A stretch of 64,000 bases of DNA from Clostridium weizhouense (GTDB taxonomy: Bacteria; Bacillota; Clostridia; Clostridiales; Clostridiaceae): NCBI RefSeq assembly GCF_019431045.1, contig NZ_JAHXPT010000010.1:123971-187970 (forward strand), given 5' to 3'. Below are positions 26,150-34,608 of this stretch, one piece after another (position 1 is the first letter of the stretch; each line of letters starts with the position of its first letter). The notes under the pieces were generated by a model, which saw only the letters and a program-made list of their open reading frames with translations, searched no databases and was not told the origin of the DNA. The translations under genes were made by a program, and so were the position numbers.

Positions 26150-26363
26150 TTAGTTTATAAATAGTTTAGGTTCAATTAAAGTTTTAATTGAAAAAATGTT
26201 AGATAATTATACAAAAGGTGATGCATCTTATTTATTAGATATTAAACAATGTGTTGAAATTACATTCATGGTTTGCTTCAATGTTTTTGATTTAAACTTA
26301 AGTTTATTAAAGAATATTAAATATACAGTAAAACAATTTAAACATGATTTTAGTGAAATATAA
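26150..26363 (+). pseudogene. Gene fragment, unrecognised
   Basis: An open frame without a proper start reads NSLGSIKVLIEKMLDNYTKG, then DASYLLDIKQCVEITFMVCF and more to a stop at 26363. The composition is protein-like and it ends before an AGAGTCT terminator. It may be the C-terminal end of an oxidoreductase-like gene, but the parent family is not certain. Confidence 0.35.
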
Positions 26364-26385
26364 AAGAAAGATATAAGCATAAAGT

Positions 26386-26414
26386 AGAGTCTATGTAATT
26401 AGGCTCTTATTTTT
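26386..26414 (+). terminator. Intrinsic terminator (AGAGTCT type)
   Basis: AGAGTCT / AGGCTCT (one G-T pair) around TATGTAATT and then TATTTTTTAT. Sibling of the hairpins at 15931 and 34507. Confidence 0.7.
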
Positions 26415-26611
26415 TATAATTAAATATTATTTTTATGGTAAAATTTTAATAAAGAAAGTATATTGTTATATACTAAAGAGAGTTTTAAAATCATTAAGTA
26501 AAGAATTAAAATTATCAAAAGATAATATGAACTTTAGTTTAAAATACTGTATATAATAGTATTTATAAATTTAAAGTGATAATATATAATATATATAAGG
26601 AAATAATACAA

Positions 26612-27583
26612 ATGATAATGATAAATAAGAAGGGCGTGAATAGCTTGATTAAAAAGCATGATTTTGATGCAGCATGGAAATCAATATTAGAAGCCTTTGA
26701 AATAGAAATAGTAGAGTTACTTTTTCCAGAGATATTTGATAATATTGCTTGGGAACTTGGAACTGAAAGTTTAGATAAGGAATTACAAGAAATTCAAAAG
26801 GATATTTTTGATAAAGATAGTGCGGAAAAAATAATATCAGATAAGATAATAAAGGTTAGATTAAAAGACAAAGGAAGCAAAATACTTTTTATTCATGTAG
26901 AAGTACAAAGTTATAGTAGTGATGAAGCTGTATTTGGCGAAAGAATGTTTAGGTATTTTTATAGAATTTGGGATAAGTTTAGATATAAATACAAAGACAA
27001 ATCTGAAATAGTTGCAGCAGCAATATACACTTATAAAGGTGAACGAGGAAAAGATAAAAAGTATGTATATAAATTGCCGGAATTAGAGAATGAAATATTA
27101 ACTTATAATTTTAAAACAATAGATGTAGAAAAGTTAAGCTTAGAAAATATAAGTGAAGATAATCCATTAAAATTAGTATTTAAAATGGCAAAAAGTTTAT
27201 TAGAAACCAAACAAGAAGATGAAGATATTTATGAAGCAAAAATAAAATTAGCAGAAGAATTAGTAAATTACGATAAGGTGAAAAATAATGAGCAAATAAA
27301 AGCCTTAGTAGATTTTCTAGAGTATTTATTTTTAATCCAAAGTTCTGAAATAGAAAAGAAATATGATGATTATAAAAAGAAAAAAGGAGGGGCATTTAAA
27401 ATGACTGTTGATGAAATAAGAAGAAGACATTATACACAAAAAGGTGAAAAAAATAAGGCTTTACAAATAGCAAAAAATTTATTAGATATTTTAGATAATA
27501 AAACAATAGCTGCAAAAACCGGATTAACAGAAGAAGAAGTAGATGCTCTTAGAAAAGAAGGAAATAATACAAATGATAATTGA
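26612..27583 (+). CDS. Rpn family recombination-promoting nuclease / PD-(D/E)XK transposase-like
   Basis: About 323 aa from the ATG at 26612 (TAAGGA 9 bases upstream); an outer ATG at 26576 lacks a site. The N-terminal domain follows the Rpn/YhgA-like pattern: DFDAAWKSILEAF, LLFPEIFDNIAWE, then the core strand ILFIHVEVQSYSS with the E-x-Q of the PD-(D/E)XK fold, and RMFRYFYRIWDKF. The C-terminus (LQIAKNLLDILDNKTIAAKT, then EEEVDALR) is the helical tail of this family. Rpn nucleases stimulate recA-independent recombination and some act in phage defence. A broken copy of this tail lies at 57295. Confidence 0.82.
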   Translation: MIMINKKGVNSLIKKHDFDAAWKSILEAFEIEIVELLFPEIFDNIAWELGTESLDKELQEIQKDIFDKDSAEKIISDKIIKVRLKDKGSKILFIHVEVQSYSSDEAVFGERMFRYFYRIWDKFRYKYKDKSEIVAAAIYTYKGERGKDKKYVYKLPELENEILTYNFKTIDVEKLSLENISEDNPLKLVFKMAKSLLETKQEDEDIYEAKIKLAEELVNYDKVKNNEQIKALVDFLEYLFLIQSSEIEKKYDDYKKKKGGAFKMTVDEIRRRHYTQKGEKNKALQIAKNLLDILDNKTIAAKTGLTEEEVDALRKEGNNTNDN

Positions 27584-27671
27584 GGAAGTTGTGAAATTTA
27601 GAATATAAATATAGTTATTATAATATGTGAATGAGAAAGAAACTATTAGTTTATAAATAAAAATAATCAGG

Positions 27672-27700
27672 GAGCTTAATTAATTTTAAGCTCTTATTTT
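27672..27700 (+). terminator. Intrinsic terminator
   Basis: GAGCTTAA / TTAAGCTC with a 6-base loop, followed by TTATTTTTTTG, about 90 bases after the Rpn-like gene. Confidence 0.75.
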
Positions 27701-27959
27701 TTTGCTCTACAACTGGTTATAAAAATATATATTGTGAGATTCTTAATTTTAAGTAGTTACATAAAATATGGTTAAATTAATGTATTAATAATAAAGTATA
27801 ACAAAAGAAATAATTTAAATTAAAATAAATATAGCTTTTTAACATAATTTTATATACATTAAGGATGATCAAGGTATGATTAAGGTACTATTTTTATGAA
27901 TATGTAGTTTTAATTTGGAAAAAATAAATAAAAAAATATATACTGGAAGGATAAATGAG
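27701..27959. other. Intergenic region
   Basis: AT-rich DNA with no repeat or RNA recognised. The YdcF-family gene could start as far upstream as a TTG at 27915, but the ATG at 27960 has the better ribosome site. Confidence 0.4.
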
Positions 27960-28967
27960 ATGAATCAAATATTTTTAATTAGTATATTTTTATTAATATT
28001 AGGTGGAATATTATTTTTTGTAGAAAAGAGAAATTTCTATACAGGACTAATTTTAACAAGTGGAATATTGGAGTTGATTATTTATATAGTAGATATAATA
28101 TCTGTCAAAAGTGATATTGCAAGATTATTTATTTTAATGTTTGTATATGGAATAGTTCCATTAATAATTATATTCAGTGGATTTTGGCTTATTTTTAATG
28201 GCAAGGTAATGAGAAGTAAAGAGGGGAGAAAGTTAGCAAATCAACTATCATTAATAATTGGTTTAGATATTTTAATTATTTGTTCTTTAAGCGTAATAGC
28301 AATTTATTATGATAATATGAATTCTTATTTATATATAGCAATCATAGAAATTATACTTATTTCTGCTTATTTGGGATTTTTATTTGTAAGTTATTTAGCT
28401 TATTCTTATATTTATCAAAAGTTATCTTTGAAAGGAGACTTAGATTATATAATTGTATTAGGATCTGGATTAATAGGTGATAGAGTACCGCCTTTATTAA
28501 AATCAAGACTGGATAAATCTATAGAAATTTATAAAAAACAAAAAGAAAAAGGAAACAATACAAAAATAATAGTATCTGGAGGACAAGGTGCAGATGAATT
28601 GATATCAGAAGCAAGTGCAATGGGAAATTATTTAATGTCACAAAATATAAACAAAAATGATATCATTTTAGAAGATAAATCAAGAACTACTTATGAAAAT
28701 ATGAAATTCTCTAAGTTAATTATGGATAAATCTAATAAGTATAGATGTATTTTTGTTACTAATAATTATCATGTGTTTAGAGCGTCAATTTTTGCAAGAA
28801 AAGCTGGAGTAAAGGCACATGGAGTAGGTGCACCAACAGCATTTTACTTTTTACCAAGTGCCTTGATAAGAGAATTTATAGCTATTTTAGTTATATATAA
28901 ATGGTTAAATATTATTGTTTTAATATTTCTTTTATCTCTAGGAGTTATTTCTTTATTAAACTTTTAA
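27960..28967 (+). CDS. YdcF/SanA/ElyC family membrane protein (DUF218)
   Basis: About 335 aa from the ATG at 27960 (GGAAGG 9 bases before). Four or five N-terminal membrane segments occupy the first ~150 residues. The DUF218 domain follows (IIVLGSGLIGDRVPPLL, KIIVSGGQGADELISEA, SRTTYENMKFSK, VTNNYHVFRASIFARKAG), and a final hydrophobic hairpin ends the protein. Homologues act in envelope maintenance and vancomycin tolerance, but the reaction is unknown. Single gene with a strong terminator. Confidence 0.85.
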   Translation: MNQIFLISIFLLILGGILFFVEKRNFYTGLILTSGILELIIYIVDIISVKSDIARLFILMFVYGIVPLIIIFSGFWLIFNGKVMRSKEGRKLANQLSLIIGLDILIICSLSVIAIYYDNMNSYLYIAIIEIILISAYLGFLFVSYLAYSYIYQKLSLKGDLDYIIVLGSGLIGDRVPPLLKSRLDKSIEIYKKQKEKGNNTKIIVSGGQGADELISEASAMGNYLMSQNINKNDIILEDKSRTTYENMKFSKLIMDKSNKYRCIFVTNNYHVFRASIFARKAGVKAHGVGAPTAFYFLPSALIREFIAILVIYKWLNIIVLIFLLSLGVISLLNF

Positions 28968-29000
28968 AAATAATATAATTACAATAAAATTTGCTATATT

Positions 29001-29040
29001 AAAAGAGATGCTAATATTAAAATAATGTAGCATCTCTTTT
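29001..29040. terminator. Strong terminator
   Basis: Perfect 13-bp stem AAAAGAGATGCTA / TAGCATCTCTTTT with a 14-base loop. The A and T ends make it potentially active in both directions. Confidence 0.85.
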
Positions 29041-29173
29041 GATATTAACTTTTAATAAACATTAGTTTTGGTAAAATATAGAGTACATTATTTATATCTG
29101 TTCTACGTATAAAATAAGTAAATTATGCAAGTGTATAAGTAAGTAAATAAAATATTAAAGGGAGTGTTTAATT

Positions 29174-29845
29174 ATGAGACTGTTAATTATAGAAGATAAT
29201 ATAGAACTAGCAAATTCAATGAAAAAGGGATTAGAAAAAATTAATTTTCAAGTAGATATTTCAAATACTGGGGAAGATGGAGAAGATAAGGCAACTGTTA
29301 ATGAATATGATGTAATTCTTTTAGATTTAAATCTTCCTGATATTGATGGAATAGAGGTATTAAAATACTTAAGAGAAAAAGCTATAAGCACCCCAATAAT
29401 TATAATAACAGCAAGAGATGAAGTTTCAGACCTTGCTATAGGATTAGATAATGGGGCAGATGATTATATCACTAAGCCATTTAAATTATTAGAGGTTAGA
29501 GCAAGAATTCATGCAGTAATAAGAAGATTTCATGGACGTACAAATCCAATTATAAACATTGGAAAGCTAGAACTTAACCCAATTAATAGAACTGTTAATA
29601 TAAATGGAAATGAAGTGGCCCTTGCAATTAAAGAGTTTGATATTTTAGAGTATATATGCTATAAATATCCAGCAGTTGTATCGAGTGAAGAAATTGTTGA
29701 ACATATATATGATGAAAATTTTGATCCATTTTCATCAGTATTAAGAGTACATATATCCAGATTAAAAAATAAAGTAAATAGTGCCTATGGAAAAGAGGTT
29801 TTAATTAATGTTAGAGGAAAGGGTTACTTATTATGTGTAGAGTAA
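29174..29845 (+). CDS. OmpR-family response regulator of an ABC exporter module
   Basis: 223 aa, AAAGGGAG site. Receiver domain with E7-D8, phospho-acceptor D51 in LLDLNLPDIDG and Lys in YITKPF; C-terminal winged helix (VALAIKEFDILEYICYK ... VLRVHISRLKNKV). The kinase gene overlaps its end, and a permease and ATPase follow, so it should activate this exporter operon in response to an envelope signal. Confidence 0.88.
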   Translation: MRLLIIEDNIELANSMKKGLEKINFQVDISNTGEDGEDKATVNEYDVILLDLNLPDIDGIEVLKYLREKAISTPIIIITARDEVSDLAIGLDNGADDYITKPFKLLEVRARIHAVIRRFHGRTNPIINIGKLELNPINRTVNINGNEVALAIKEFDILEYICYKYPAVVSSEEIVEHIYDENFDPFSSVLRVHISRLKNKVNSAYGKEVLINVRGKGYLLCVE

Positions 29846-30939
29846 ATTTAAAAAGTGGAGTGGTTATAATAATCTACTCGTTATTACTATCATTAGTTAT
29901 AGGACTTGGAATGTATAGTATAAAGGGATCATTTAATAATTTAGAAGGTAAGGTAAATCAAAATAATGTTAAGGTAATTATGTTTAAGAATGATGTAAAT
30001 AATCAAGATGATTCTATTTATGGTTCATTAAATGAAAATGAATTTCCACCACAAAATTTTAATAAGGTAGTTAGAATTGATGAAATTGGAAAAGTGTATT
30101 TAAATAGTGGATTTAAAGATATACTTATTATGGTTATCTTATTTTTTACGATTTTTATAATAGCATCTTTTTTATTATGGGTAACTTTAAACAAAATACA
30201 TAATAAAGAAATTGAGAATATTGTTAAAAAACTTAATACCATTGATGATGATTTTAATCCTTATTTAGTAAGTAAATCCTTTGGTATAGCTTATGAAAAT
30301 ATAAAAGAAAAATTTAAACAAAATTTAGAGGATTATAAAAAGTTAAATTCCTATTTATCTCACGAACAAAAAAATGCAATTGCAATATTAAGAACAAATC
30401 TAGAAGTAGATGAAAACAAGAAATATATTAAATTATTAGATAACATTACTAATAGCATAGACGATATATTAACTTTAAGTGATTTAAAATCAGGTGATGA
30501 GATGGTTTTAGTAGATGTATCTTTAGTATGTGCAAATATATGTGATACTTACAGAAAAGCATATAAAAATATTGAGTTTGACTTTGATGATAATACCACT
30601 ATATTAGCAAAAGAAAGGTGGATATATCGTGCTGTAAGTAATTTAATTGATAATGCAGTTAAATATGGTGGAGATAACCCAATAAAAGTATCTGTAAAAA
30701 ATAGATATAATAGCGTAGTTATTGAGGTTAAAGATAATGGTATTGGCATGGATAAAAATTTCATAGAAAAAATATTTAACAACAAATATAGAATTAATGA
30801 TTTAAACAAAGATGGATATGGCATTGGATTAAGCTTAGTATCTCATGTGTGTGATTTATGTAATGGAGTAGTATTAGTTGATAGTGAGATAAATAAAGGT
30901 TCTTGTTTTTATTTATCCTTTTCTGAATATAAAGGTTAA
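29833..30939 (+). CDS. Sensor histidine kinase of an ABC exporter module
   Basis: 368 aa, starting with an ATG 13 bases inside the regulator gene. Two membrane segments (residues ~7-28 and ~95-118) enclose an outside domain of about 65 residues. The phosphorylation helix is LNSYLSHEQKNAIAILRTNL, a variant with HEQKN instead of the usual HELRTP. The ATPase part has NLIDNAVKYGG, KDNGIGMD and GYGIGLSLV. It should phosphorylate the overlapping regulator. Confidence 0.85.
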   Translation: MCRVNLKSGVVIIIYSLLLSLVIGLGMYSIKGSFNNLEGKVNQNNVKVIMFKNDVNNQDDSIYGSLNENEFPPQNFNKVVRIDEIGKVYLNSGFKDILIMVILFFTIFIIASFLLWVTLNKIHNKEIENIVKKLNTIDDDFNPYLVSKSFGIAYENIKEKFKQNLEDYKKLNSYLSHEQKNAIAILRTNLEVDENKKYIKLLDNITNSIDDILTLSDLKSGDEMVLVDVSLVCANICDTYRKAYKNIEFDFDDNTTILAKERWIYRAVSNLIDNAVKYGGDNPIKVSVKNRYNSVVIEVKDNGIGMDKNFIEKIFNNKYRINDLNKDGYGIGLSLVSHVCDLCNGVVLVDSEINKGSCFYLSFSEYKG

Positions 30940-31035
30940 TATACTTCTTTAAAGGTTAGAGATCATATTAACATTAAGTTAACAGTAGATTTATTATAAT
31001 TTACTTGTAATAAGATTTAGGAAGGGAGAATTTAT

Positions 31036-32454
31036 ATGTATATTTTAAAAAACTCAATAAAGAATTTGACAAGAAATAAAGGGCGAAATTTCTTGTTAGG
31101 TATTATAACTATAGCGATACTTTCATGTACAGCTATTTCAGTTATAATCAACACAGCTTCTAATCAGATAATACAGGATTATAAAAATAAATTTGGCTCA
31201 GAAGTATTTATTCAGCAAAATGAAAAGAAAATGCAAGAAAAAATGCAAAAAGGTGATATGTCAGGTTTAAGTGACGGAATTTCAAATGATATCAAAGAAA
31301 AACTTGCTGATTCTGAATATCTTAAGGAAACAGTATTTAGTTCTAGTTTTATTGGTTATAACGATAAGATTAAAGCATTAGATCAAGATGAAGCTGAAAA
31401 AAGAAACAAAGAAAATGGTAATGCAGTTGGTATGAACGTAATAGGAGGAAGTGGCAGATCAGAAAATGCTAAAACTGGTTACTTAAACATTTTGGGTGGA
31501 CTTAATAAAGCAGGTAGAGAAGAGTTTAATAATAGCACAAGAAAAATTACTGATGGAAAAATGCCAGAAAAAGATGGCGAAGCTATGATAAGTGAAGATT
31601 TTGCAAAATTAAATAATTTAAAGGTTGGAGATAAGTTAAGCATAAAAAATCCTGATGATCCAGATAATTTTGAGGCATTAGAATTAACAGTTTCAGGAAT
31701 ATATTATGATGGGGCAAAATCTGACAATATGGGGATTAAACATCCTATATTAAATAGAAGAAATGAAATCATTACAACATATGATACTTTAAAAACATAC
31801 AATAACAAAGTAAAAAAGGATAAAGATTTAATTAACATTGATGCACAATACTTTCTAAAGAATCCAGATTTATTAGAGGATTTTAATAAGGAGGCACATA
31901 AAAAAGGATTAAATGATTTATTCGATGTACAAACAGATTCTACAACTTATAATAATATTGTTAAACCTATAGAAGGATTAAAAAAGGTATCTAATATATT
32001 TATGTTTTTAGTTTTAGGATTTGGTGGTAGTATATTAATCTTAATTTCAATATTAGGTATTCGTGAAAGAAAATATGAAATTGGAGTACTTAGAGCTATG
32101 GGAATGAAAAAAGGTAAAGTAGCTTTAGGATTAATTTTTGAAACATTATTTATGATAGGAATCTCATTAATTGTAGGTATAGGCATAGGTAGTTTATCAG
32201 CTCAACCTATTTCTAACATGCTTCTTCAAGGTCAATTAGATGCTCAAAAAGAAGGTGCTTCAACAATGATGACTATAGCTATGGGTGCGACAAATTCAGC
32301 ACCACCAATTGATAAGTTAGATGTATATTTAAGTAGCGAAGCTATTTTAGGAATTGCTTTAATAGCTCTATTACTTGGAATAATATCTGTCAGTATAGGA
32401 ATTTTATACATAAATAGATATGAACCAAGAAAAATACTAACAGAAAGGAATTAA
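31036..32454 (+). CDS. ABC transporter permease, MacB/FtsX type
   Basis: 472 aa with a TAGGAAGGGAG site. The first membrane segment (FLLGIITIAILSCTAISVII) is followed by a large extracytoplasmic domain of about 280 residues, and the last three segments form the FtsX domain (GGSILILISILGIRERKYE, then IGVLRAMGMKKGKV). The layout matches MacB-like mechanotransmission exporters rather than true import permeases. It probably exports or removes peptides or antibiotics together with the ATPase encoded 4 bases later. Confidence 0.88.
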   Translation: MYILKNSIKNLTRNKGRNFLLGIITIAILSCTAISVIINTASNQIIQDYKNKFGSEVFIQQNEKKMQEKMQKGDMSGLSDGISNDIKEKLADSEYLKETVFSSSFIGYNDKIKALDQDEAEKRNKENGNAVGMNVIGGSGRSENAKTGYLNILGGLNKAGREEFNNSTRKITDGKMPEKDGEAMISEDFAKLNNLKVGDKLSIKNPDDPDNFEALELTVSGIYYDGAKSDNMGIKHPILNRRNEIITTYDTLKTYNNKVKKDKDLINIDAQYFLKNPDLLEDFNKEAHKKGLNDLFDVQTDSTTYNNIVKPIEGLKKVSNIFMFLVLGFGGSILILISILGIRERKYEIGVLRAMGMKKGKVALGLIFETLFMIGISLIVGIGIGSLSAQPISNMLLQGQLDAQKEGASTMMTIAMGATNSAPPIDKLDVYLSSEAILGIALIALLLGIISVSIGILYINRYEPRKILTERN

Positions 32455-32458
32455 GAAT

Positions 32459-33136
32459 ATGAGTTTATTAAGTTTGAAAGATGTAGGTTATAGATATGAA
32501 GGTACCAAAAAATATATTTTTAATAATATAAATATAGATTTTGAACCTGGGAAGGTTTATGGAATAATAGGAAAATCAGGAGCAGGAAAAAGTACATTAC
32601 TTTCTGTAATTTCAGGTCTTGATACCTGTTCAGTTGGAAAAGTTTTATATAAGGATAAAAGTTTAAGAAAAGTTGATAGAGATGATTATAGAGCAAAAGA
32701 TATTGGGGTTATATTTCAAGGATATAATTTATTATTAAACGCTACTGCAAAAGAGAATATTTTACTATCAATGAACATAAGTGGAGTTAAAGAAAAAAAT
32801 GAAACAAAGTTTGTTTATAATTTATTAAAAGATGTTGGAATTGATGAAGATAAAGCAAATAGAAAGGTTTTAAAGTTATCAGGAGGAGAGCAACAACGTA
32901 TAGGAATAGCTAGAGCTCTTGCAAATAATCCAGATATAATAATTGCAGATGAACCAACAGGAAATTTAGATGGTGATACTGAAGATAAGATAATGAAAAT
33001 ATTAGTATCATTAGCTCATGAACATAATAAATGTGTTATTATTGTAACCCATTCAAAAAAAGTATGTACTTATCTTGATGAGATATGGGGATTAAAAGGA
33101 GGAAATTTATTATTCATAAAAAATGAAAATAAGTAA
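32459..33136 (+). CDS. ABC transporter ATP-binding protein, MacB/LolD type
   Basis: 225 aa. Walker A GKSGAGKSTLL, Q-loop VIFQGYNLLLNATAKENI, signature LSGGEQQRIGIARALA, Walker B IIIADEPTGNLD and the H-loop VTHSKKVC are all intact. The gene starts 4 bases after the permease stop. It powers the MacB-like permease. Confidence 0.92.
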   Translation: MSLLSLKDVGYRYEGTKKYIFNNINIDFEPGKVYGIIGKSGAGKSTLLSVISGLDTCSVGKVLYKDKSLRKVDRDDYRAKDIGVIFQGYNLLLNATAKENILLSMNISGVKEKNETKFVYNLLKDVGIDEDKANRKVLKLSGGEQQRIGIARALANNPDIIIADEPTGNLDGDTEDKIMKILVSLAHEHNKCVIIVTHSKKVCTYLDEIWGLKGGNLLFIKNENK

Positions 33137-33169
33137 AGGACAATTAAATAAATATGGGAGGGAATATTA

Positions 33170-33553
33170 ATGAAAGCAAAAATTGAACGAACTTTTAGAG
33201 TTACAACTATATTAAATATAAGTGCAATAATTATGGGGATATTTGCAGTATTTAATACTTATGCAGGATATAAACATATTAAAGATTTAGTTTTAAAAGG
33301 ATTTCAGATTAAAAGCCAATTAACAGAGGTGATTAATTATTACATTGCTTCAATATCTCCATATATTTTTTATGGATTAGCTTTATTTGCATTATCAGTT
33401 GTGATAAGGCAAAACATTGATAAAAGTGATTACAGTGATAAAATAGAGGAGAATAAACATATGGCATATTTTTCAGAGTCAGAAGAAAAATTAGAGAAAG
33501 AAGATGATGACTTGGTGGATGATTTAATAAGAGAATTAGATGAAGTAGTTTAA
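33170..33553 (+). CDS. Small two-segment membrane protein, exporter operon
   Basis: 127 aa, GGGAGGG site. Two membrane segments (ILNISAIIMGIFAVFN and YIFYGLALFALSVVI) are followed by a strongly acidic cytoplasmic tail (EEKLEKEDDDLVDDLI). It is the last gene of the two-component/ABC operon, 33 bases after the ATPase. No family is recognised; an accessory role for the exporter is inferred from position. Confidence 0.65.
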   Translation: MKAKIERTFRVTTILNISAIIMGIFAVFNTYAGYKHIKDLVLKGFQIKSQLTEVINYYIASISPYIFYGLALFALSVVIRQNIDKSDYSDKIEENKHMAYFSESEEKLEKEDDDLVDDLIRELDEVV

Positions 33554-33573
33554 AAGTTTATTTTGAGATATAT

Positions 33574-33627
33574 AAGTGTAGATATAAATCATTAATTAAA
33601 TGGTTTAATATCTGCACTTATTTTTTT
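33574..33627 (+). terminator. Operon terminator
   Basis: A long stem built from AAGTGTAGATATAAATCATT and AATGGTTTAATATCTGCACTT (mismatches tolerated), then TATTTTTTTA. It closes the 29174-33553 operon. Confidence 0.75.
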
Positions 33628-33689
33628 ATCCTTTAGGAATTTATATATTTTAAAATTTGAGTATAATTTTTAGAATATCTTATTTTATA

Positions 33690-33820
33690 GGTATTATAAG
33701 TACCACCTAAAGAATAAAAAATGATCATATGCCGCACCATTATTCCTGCACTACGTTTGGAAAGGGTACATGGCTAAAAAAAATCGACGCTCCACAGTCG
33801 CTTAGCGATTTTTTTATGGT
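33690..33820. other. GC-richer structured element with terminator
   Basis: This patch is clearly richer in G and C than its surroundings (GCCGCACCATTATTCCTGCA, then CTACGTTTGGAAAGGGTACA). It ends in a hairpin with outer arms AAAAAAATCG / CGATTTTTTT and inner arms CGAC / GTCG (33776-33815). It has no ORF with a start. It may be a small RNA or a mobile-element scar. A TATGGTAAAATAT motif, a possible promoter -10 for the next gene, follows at once. Confidence 0.45.
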
Positions 33821-33859
33821 AAAATATGATTAAAAAATAAATATAATAAGGAGAACCTT

Positions 33860-34519
33860 ATGCAAAGTAATAATAAATACTGGAATGAAGTTTATAAAAA
33901 TATTAAGAATAAAGATATCATATTTGATTTATGGTTAGACAAATTTCAAGATATATTAGAAAAACATAAAAATGATGTAATACTTGATTTAGGATGCGGA
34001 AGTGGAGCTGATTCATTATATTTAATAGAAAGAGGATATAAAAATATAATAGCTTGTGATAATAGTGAAGAAGCATTAGAAGTTGTAAAAAAGAATATTC
34101 CTGATGTAAAGGTGCTAAATGTTGATGTTTCATATAATATACCTTTTGAAAATGAAAGTATTGGTATGATAATAGCTGATTTATCATTACATTATTTTAA
34201 TGAAAAAACTACAAAAAACATATTAAAGGAAATAAAGAGGATACTTAAAGATGATGCTGTTTTAATATGTAGAGTTAATTCTTTAAATGATTTTAACTAT
34301 GGATCAAATAAAGGAAAAGAAATAGAAAAGCATTTTTATTTAACTAATGCTGGATATAAGAGATTTTTTAATGAAGATGATATAAAGTATTTTTTTAGTG
34401 ATTGGAAACTTAAATATTGTAAAGAAGATAAGATGTGTAGGTATGGAGCGGAAAAAAGATCTTTTGAAGTGGTTGTTGTTAAAAGAAATATTTATAATAG
34501 TGAAATAGAGTCTATGTAA
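33860..34519 (+). CDS. Class I SAM-dependent methyltransferase
   Basis: 219 aa with an AAGGAGAACCTT site. The SAM-binding motif VILDLGCGSGADSLYL, the acidic end of strand 2 (IIACDNSEEAL) and the post-motif LNVDVSYNIPFENESIGMIIADLSLHYF-type segment are typical of the Methyltransf_11/25 fold. The substrate is unknown. The stop codon lies in the loop of an AGAGTCT terminator. It stands at the left edge of the defence-type island. Confidence 0.82.
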   Translation: MQSNNKYWNEVYKNIKNKDIIFDLWLDKFQDILEKHKNDVILDLGCGSGADSLYLIERGYKNIIACDNSEEALEVVKKNIPDVKVLNVDVSYNIPFENESIGMIIADLSLHYFNEKTTKNILKEIKRILKDDAVLICRVNSLNDFNYGSNKGKEIEKHFYLTNAGYKRFFNEDDIKYFFSDWKLKYCKEDKMCRYGAEKRSFEVVVVKRNIYNSEIESM

Positions 34520-34537
34520 TTTAGACTCTTATTTTTT
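34507..34537 (+). terminator. Intrinsic terminator (AGAGTCT type), overlapping stop codon
   Basis: AGAGTCT (34507-34513) / AGACTCT (34523-34529) followed by TATTTTTTTAT; the TAA of the methyltransferase is inside the loop. Third copy of this hairpin in the window. Confidence 0.8.
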
Positions 34538-34608
34538 TATAAATTTAAAATAATAAAACATAATATTGTGGTAAAATATTCTTATAATAATATAAATCAG
34601 GTGATTTG

